From the NCBI RefSeq assembly GCF_027111315.2, contig NZ_CP114289.2, positions 3,906,001-3,970,000 on the forward strand: 64,000 bases of DNA, written 5' to 3'. The position numbers and the translations under genes were made by a program. This DNA comes from Flavobacterium limnophilum. GTDB lineage: Bacteria; Bacteroidota; Bacteroidia; Flavobacteriales; Flavobacteriaceae. Under the pieces are notes generated by a model, which was not told where the DNA came from, ran no database searches, and worked only from the letters and a program-made list of their open reading frames with translations. Below, in pieces: positions 60,507 through 64,000 of this stretch; position 1 is the first letter of the stretch; each line of letters starts with the position of its first letter.

Positions 60507-61259
60507 ATGTTAAGTATAAAAAATTTACACGCCTCCATTGGAGACAAAGAAATTCTTAAAGGAATCAACCTTGAAGTGAAAGCGGGAGAAATTCACGCCA
60601 TAATGGGACCAAACGGTGCCGGAAAAAGTACCCTTTCTGCTATCATTGCTGGAAACGAAAATTACGAAGTAACCGAAGGAGAAATCTTTTTGGACAACGA
60701 AGATATTTCGGAATTGGCTCCAGAAGAAAGAGCACACAAAGGAGTTTTCCTTTCGTTTCAGTATCCTGTTGAAATCCCGGGAGTTTCCGTAACCAACTTT
60801 ATGAGAACGGCCATCAACGAAACTCGAAAAGCCAACGGTCAGGAAGAAATGCCTGCCAACGAAATGCTGAAAGTAATCCGCGAAAAATCGGAATTATTGG
60901 AAATTGATCGTAAATTTTTGTCTCGTTCTTTGAATGAAGGTTTTTCAGGTGGCGAGAAAAAACGTAACGAAATTTTCCAAATGGCCATGTTGGAACCAAA
61001 ATTGGCCATCCTTGACGAAACCGATTCTGGATTGGACATTGATGCTTTGAGAATTGTTGCCAATGGCGTAAACAAATTGAAAAGCGACAAAAACGCCATC
61101 ATCGTTATCACACACTACCAAAGATTGTTGGATTATATCATTCCTGATTTTGTTCACGTATTGTACAATGGAAAAATTGTGAAATCTGGTGACGCATCAT
61201 TGGCTCACGAACTGGAAGAAAAGGGATACGACTGGATCAAACAAGAACAAGAAGCTTAA
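60507..61259 (+). CDS. sufC: SufC, ATPase of the SufBCD complex
   Basis: This 250-residue ABC ATPase has Walker A GPNGAGKST, the Q-loop region FLSFQYPVEIPGVS, signature FSGGEKKRNEI (SufC form), Walker B LAILDETDSGLD and the H-loop VITHYQRLL. The sequence is specifically SufC-like. SufC powers SufBCD conformational change. It follows the three inserted genes. Confidence 0.97.
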   Translation: MLSIKNLHASIGDKEILKGINLEVKAGEIHAIMGPNGAGKSTLSAIIAGNENYEVTEGEIFLDNEDISELAPEERAHKGVFLSFQYPVEIPGVSVTNFMRTAINETRKANGQEEMPANEMLKVIREKSELLEIDRKFLSRSLNEGFSGGEKKRNEIFQMAMLEPKLAILDETDSGLDIDALRIVANGVNKLKSDKNAIIVITHYQRLLDYIIPDFVHVLYNGKIVKSGDASLAHELEEKGYDWIKQEQEA

Positions 61260-61265
61260 AATTTG

Positions 61266-61330
61266 TTTATAGTTTATCGTTTGTTGTTCGTGGTTGAACA
61301 ATAAACAAAAAACCATAAACCATAAACAGT
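61266..61330. repeat. Imperfect hairpin between sufC and sufD
   Basis: GTTTATAGTTTATCGTTTG at 61265-61283 and the complementary ACAAAAAACCATAAACC to CATAAAC at ~61303-61329 form an imperfect stem around TTCGTGGTTGAAC. AT-rich, with no T-run. Confidence 0.5.
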
Positions 61331-61336
61331 ATAAAA

Positions 61337-62653
61337 ATGGAATTGAAAGAAAAATTACTATCGTCTTTTATGGCTTTCGAAGAGCAGGTTGATGTTCATT
61401 CCGAACTTCACGATTTGAGAACTTCGGCCATGAAAAACTTTGAAAATAAAGGTTTCCCGACTAAAAAAGAGGAATCCTGGAAATATACTTCGTTAAACGC
61501 CATCCTGAAAAATGACTTTAGCGTATTTCCAAAACACGAAAATTCAATTGAATTCAAGGATGTAAAAAAATATTTCATCCACGAAATTGACACTTACAAA
61601 GTGGTTTTTATCGACGGCGTTTTTAGTTCCAACTTGTCTTCCACAACACACGACGGACTGGATGTTTGCTTGATGTCATCAGCATTGAACAAGCCAAAAT
61701 ACAAAATGGTTATTGATACTTATTTTAACCAAATTGCCAGCAAAGACGAGAGTTTGACTTCCTTGAATACGGCTTTTGCCAATGAAGGAGCTTACATCAA
61801 CATCCCGAAAAAGACGGTGGTTCGTAAACCAATCGAGATTATGTATTTCTCTACAGGAACTGAAACTGCACTTATGGTTCAGCCTAGAAACCTAGTAATT
61901 GTTGGAGAAAATTCACACGTTCAAATCATCGAAAGACACCAAAGTTTGAACGAAAATCCGGTTTTGACCAATTCAGTTACCGAGATTTTTGCACAAAAAC
62001 GTGCCATTGTCGATTTTTATAAAATCCAAAATGACAATCACGAAGCCAATCTAATCGACAACACTTACGTTTCCCAAAAACAAGAAAGTCACGTTTCGGT
62101 TCAAACTTTTTCTTTTGGAGGAAATTTGACCAGAAACAATTTGAATTTCTATCATTTTGGCGAAAGATTGACCAGTACGCTTAATGGAATTACAATCATT
62201 GGCGAAAAGCAACACGTAGATCATTACACTTTGGTGCATCACGCTGCGCCAAATTGTGAAAGCTTCCAAGATTACAAAGGAATTTTTTCAGATAATTCTA
62301 CCGGTGTTTTCAACGGAAAAGTGTATGTGGAAAAAGAAGCCCAAAAAACCAATGCTTTCCAGAAAAGCAACAACATTTTGTTGGGCGACAAATCCACGAT
62401 AAATGCCAAACCACAATTAGAAATTTTTGCCGACGACGTAAAATGTTCTCACGGTTGTACCGTTGGACAATTGGACGAAACCGCCATGTTCTATATGCAA
62501 CAACGTGGAATTCCTAAAAAAGAAGCCAAAGCTTTGTTGATGTACGCCTTCTCGAATGCAGTTATCGAAAGCATCAAAATACCGGAATTGAAACAACGAA
62601 TCACCAAAATTATCGCCGTGAAATTAGGCGTGAAAATTGGATTTGATTTGTAG
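61337..62653 (+). CDS. sufD: SufD, Fe-S cluster scaffold subunit
   Basis: This 438-residue SufB paralogue has an N-terminal helical part (RTSAMKNFENKGFPTKKEES, WKYTSLNAIL) and the beta-helix with SHVQIIERHQSLNENPVLTN. The C-terminal family signature is SHGCTVGQLDETAMFYMQQR, GIPKKEAKALLMYAFSNAVI. It forms the scaffold heterodimer with SufB. The cysteine desulfurase genes sufS and sufE that often follow are not in this window; a Uma2-type gene comes next. Confidence 0.95.
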   Translation: MELKEKLLSSFMAFEEQVDVHSELHDLRTSAMKNFENKGFPTKKEESWKYTSLNAILKNDFSVFPKHENSIEFKDVKKYFIHEIDTYKVVFIDGVFSSNLSSTTHDGLDVCLMSSALNKPKYKMVIDTYFNQIASKDESLTSLNTAFANEGAYINIPKKTVVRKPIEIMYFSTGTETALMVQPRNLVIVGENSHVQIIERHQSLNENPVLTNSVTEIFAQKRAIVDFYKIQNDNHEANLIDNTYVSQKQESHVSVQTFSFGGNLTRNNLNFYHFGERLTSTLNGITIIGEKQHVDHYTLVHHAAPNCESFQDYKGIFSDNSTGVFNGKVYVEKEAQKTNAFQKSNNILLGDKSTINAKPQLEIFADDVKCSHGCTVGQLDETAMFYMQQRGIPKKEAKALLMYAFSNAVIESIKIPELKQRITKIIAVKLGVKIGFDL

Positions 62654-62772
62654 ATTTTAACCGCAAGGTTCACTAAGATTAAGCAAAGGGGTGCAAAGTT
62701 TGTTAAAGAACTTTGTGCCCTTTGTGATTAAGTTCATTCTATCCGAGAAATACCCACATAGAATAAAATTAG

Positions 62773-62780
62773 TATCTTTG
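62773..62780 (+). promoter_or_regulatory. -7 promoter box before the Uma2-type gene
   Basis: TATCTTTG matches TAnnTTTG exactly, 20 bp before the ATG at 62801. No clear -33 TTG at proper spacing. It suggests that the Uma2-type gene is transcribed separately from sufD. Confidence 0.4.
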
Positions 62781-62800
62781 AGTATTCAAATTACAGCATT

Positions 62801-63397
62801 ATGGCAACGATAACCGATATCAACAGTTTAGATTTTACAAAATCCTATACTTATGCGGATTATCTTACTTGGAATTTTCCAGAAAGATTAGAAATTTTGA
62901 AAGGAAAAATCTTCAAGATGAGTCCTGCTCCCAGCAGAAAACATCAGGAGATTTCTTTTCAACTATCCTTGATTTTTGGAAATTTTTTCAAGAACACGTC
63001 TTGTAGTGTTTACGTTGCTCCATTTGATGTGCGATTAATCAATTACAAAAAAAGTACTTCCGACAAAGAAATTTCAACCGTGTTTCAACCCGATATTTGC
63101 GTGATTTGTGACAAGGATAAGCTAGACGACAGAGGCTGTCTTGGAGCACCCGATTTAATTATTGAAATTCTTTCGCCTGGAAATTCTAAAAAAGAAATGG
63201 ACATCAAGTTTGATTTATACGAAGAAAACGGCGTAAAAGAATATTGGATAGTAGAACCTTTCCAAAAATCAATCTTGATTTATACCCTCCAAAATAACAA
63301 ATATATCGGACTAAAGCCCATTGCTGAAGAAGGATTGGTGCACAGTCCGTTGTTTTCAGAATTGAGCTTTAATGTGGAGGAAGTTTTTAGGGAATAA
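62801..63397 (+). CDS. Uma2-family (DUF820) putative endonuclease
   Basis: This 198-residue protein has a PD-(D/E)xK-like core: ERLEILKGKIFKMSPAPSRK, VYVAPFDVRL, VFQPDICVICDKDKLDD, GAPDLIIEILSPGNSKKEMD and KFDLYEENGVKEYWIVEP. These are the usual Uma2 blocks, with the Asp and Glu of the metal site. Uma2 proteins are abundant in cyanobacteria and also occur in Bacteroidota, often linked to mobile DNA; their role is unclear. The gene faces the ASCH-type gene and ends 13 bp before it. Confidence 0.85.
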   Translation: MATITDINSLDFTKSYTYADYLTWNFPERLEILKGKIFKMSPAPSRKHQEISFQLSLIFGNFFKNTSCSVYVAPFDVRLINYKKSTSDKEISTVFQPDICVICDKDKLDDRGCLGAPDLIIEILSPGNSKKEMDIKFDLYEENGVKEYWIVEPFQKSILIYTLQNNKYIGLKPIAEEGLVHSPLFSELSFNVEEVFRE

Positions 63398-63410
63398 TTT
63401 TCAGTTGAAA

Positions 63411-63791
63411 TTATTCTTTTGAATTCCAATAGGCAAAAGATTGCGGTGGGGTCAAATTATAATCTTCCTTTAAACATTTGGGGCTTGCAAACCTTTTTTT
63501 GTTTTTAATTTGAATAGCAAACCCGTGTTTTCTATCAGCAAAATATTCATAGAAATAATCTTCTGTTATGCCTGAATGTTCTTTGGTTTTATCCCAAAGT
63601 GTTTTAAGATCAAAATTGAATATTTCACCAATTTCAAATTCACCAATAACCTTTTGAACAGGAGAAGAAGCATAAACTAAAACCGAAGTAACATTTTGGT
63701 TTTTGAAAATAGCTTTTCTGAATTCAAATTTTTTTGTCCCATCAAATATTTTATTTGCAAATTGGGGCTTAATTGATAGTACTACTTTCAT
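63411..63791 (-). CDS. ASCH-domain-like protein
   Basis: This 126-residue protein starts MKVVLSIKPQFANKIFDGTK then KFEFRK, the ASCH pattern in which a beta strand is followed by a helix with GxKxxExR. VLVYASSPVQKVIGEFEIGE continues the PUA-like barrel. ASCH domains bind RNA or modified nucleosides; some are amidohydrolases. The ATG lies 2 bp after the stop of the partial gene to the right (TAATTATG), so they are translationally linked. Confidence 0.75.
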   Translation of the reverse strand: MKVVLSIKPQFANKIFDGTKKFEFRKAIFKNQNVTSVLVYASSPVQKVIGEFEIGEIFNFDLKTLWDKTKEHSGITEDYFYEYFADRKHGFAIQIKNKKRFASPKCLKEDYNLTPPQSFAYWNSKE

Positions 63792-63793
63792 AA

Positions 63794-64000
63794 TTATTTT
63801 TTGATTTTATATGCAAAATTAATTAAATCGTTGAACTGTTCATTAGTTAATTTTATAAAGCCTAAAGGTATGCTTTTACTATCTTCAAAAATCCTTAAGT
63901 CAATTAAATTTTTTATAGTTGGTTTAGGAGTTGGTAATGAATGTGCAAACAAAAAATTAATCACAAAAGGTTTGTATTTAGGAAATTTATTCCACCATTT
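63794..64000 (-). CDS. 3' end of an unknown gene, coupled to the ASCH-type gene
   Basis: The minus-strand frame is open from the window edge to the stop at 63794, giving 68 residues (beginning KWWNKFPKYKPFVINFLFAH, ending NDLINFAYKIKK). I do not recognise the family. Its stop is 2 bp before the ASCH-type start, indicating an operon. The 5' part lies outside the window. Confidence 0.65.
   Translation of the reverse strand, partial: KWWNKFPKYKPFVINFLFAHSLPTPKPTIKNLIDLRIFEDSKSIPLGFIKLTNEQFNDLINFAYKIKK

Overview
The window looks like a chromosomal segment of a flavobacterium (Bacteroidota, Flavobacterium-like). The evidence is low G+C, SusC/SusD pairs, lipoproteins with acidic residues after the lipobox cysteine, C-terminal type IX secretion (T9SS) sorting domains, TAnnTTTG-type -7 promoter boxes, an SDR-type threonine dehydrogenase and many short palindromic intergenic repeats. 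All assignments come from reading the sequence and from family knowledge; no database search was run.

Region 1 (1-34050) is a large polysaccharide utilisation locus (PUL) for plant primary cell wall. It starts inside a SusC-type TonB receptor, followed by SusD and two surface-glycan-binding lipoproteins that share a TIG domain plus a C-terminal binding domain (one adds a fasciclin domain). Next come GH2, GH27 and GH5 enzymes, then two T9SS-exported pectin enzymes: a PL1 pectate lyase, and on the opposite strand a 1993-residue pectin methylesterase with three repeats of about 385 residues. A second GH27 (with an NPCBM-like domain) and a GH31 follow. An arabinose-release module closes the locus: GH43, GH127, GH43, GH43, GH51. 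Together they suggest surface capture, extracellular de-esterification and cleavage of pectin, import, and periplasmic trimming of arabinose, galactose and possibly xyloglucan side chains. Two regulatory signals stand out: a LacI-type operator shared by the PL1 and methylesterase promoters, and a 25-bp promoter element shared by the second GH27 and the first GH43. A glycerol kinase relic lies between the two pectin genes.

Region 2 (34050-39700) is accessory and decayed. It holds a DUF4256-type protein, a Fic protein with a DNA-binding-like N-terminus, a type ISP-like restriction gene that has lost its middle, an HU-type protein with a relic copy of its own 3' end, a 194-bp tandem repeat and several elaborate hairpins.

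Region 3 (39700-57500) is mostly housekeeping: tRNA-Asn, RseP protease, an old-yellow-enzyme, a Gfo/Idh/MocA oxidoreductase, an MFS carrier, HflX, threonine dehydrogenase and M3, DUF885 and M1 peptidases. A RES-like gene has apparently replaced most of a higB toxin gene, leaving the higA antitoxin.

Region 4 (57500-64000) is the suf Fe-S cluster operon (sufA, sufB, sufC, sufD), split between sufB and sufC by three small AT-rich genes that look like toxin-antitoxin material. It ends with a Uma2-type nuclease and an ASCH-type protein.
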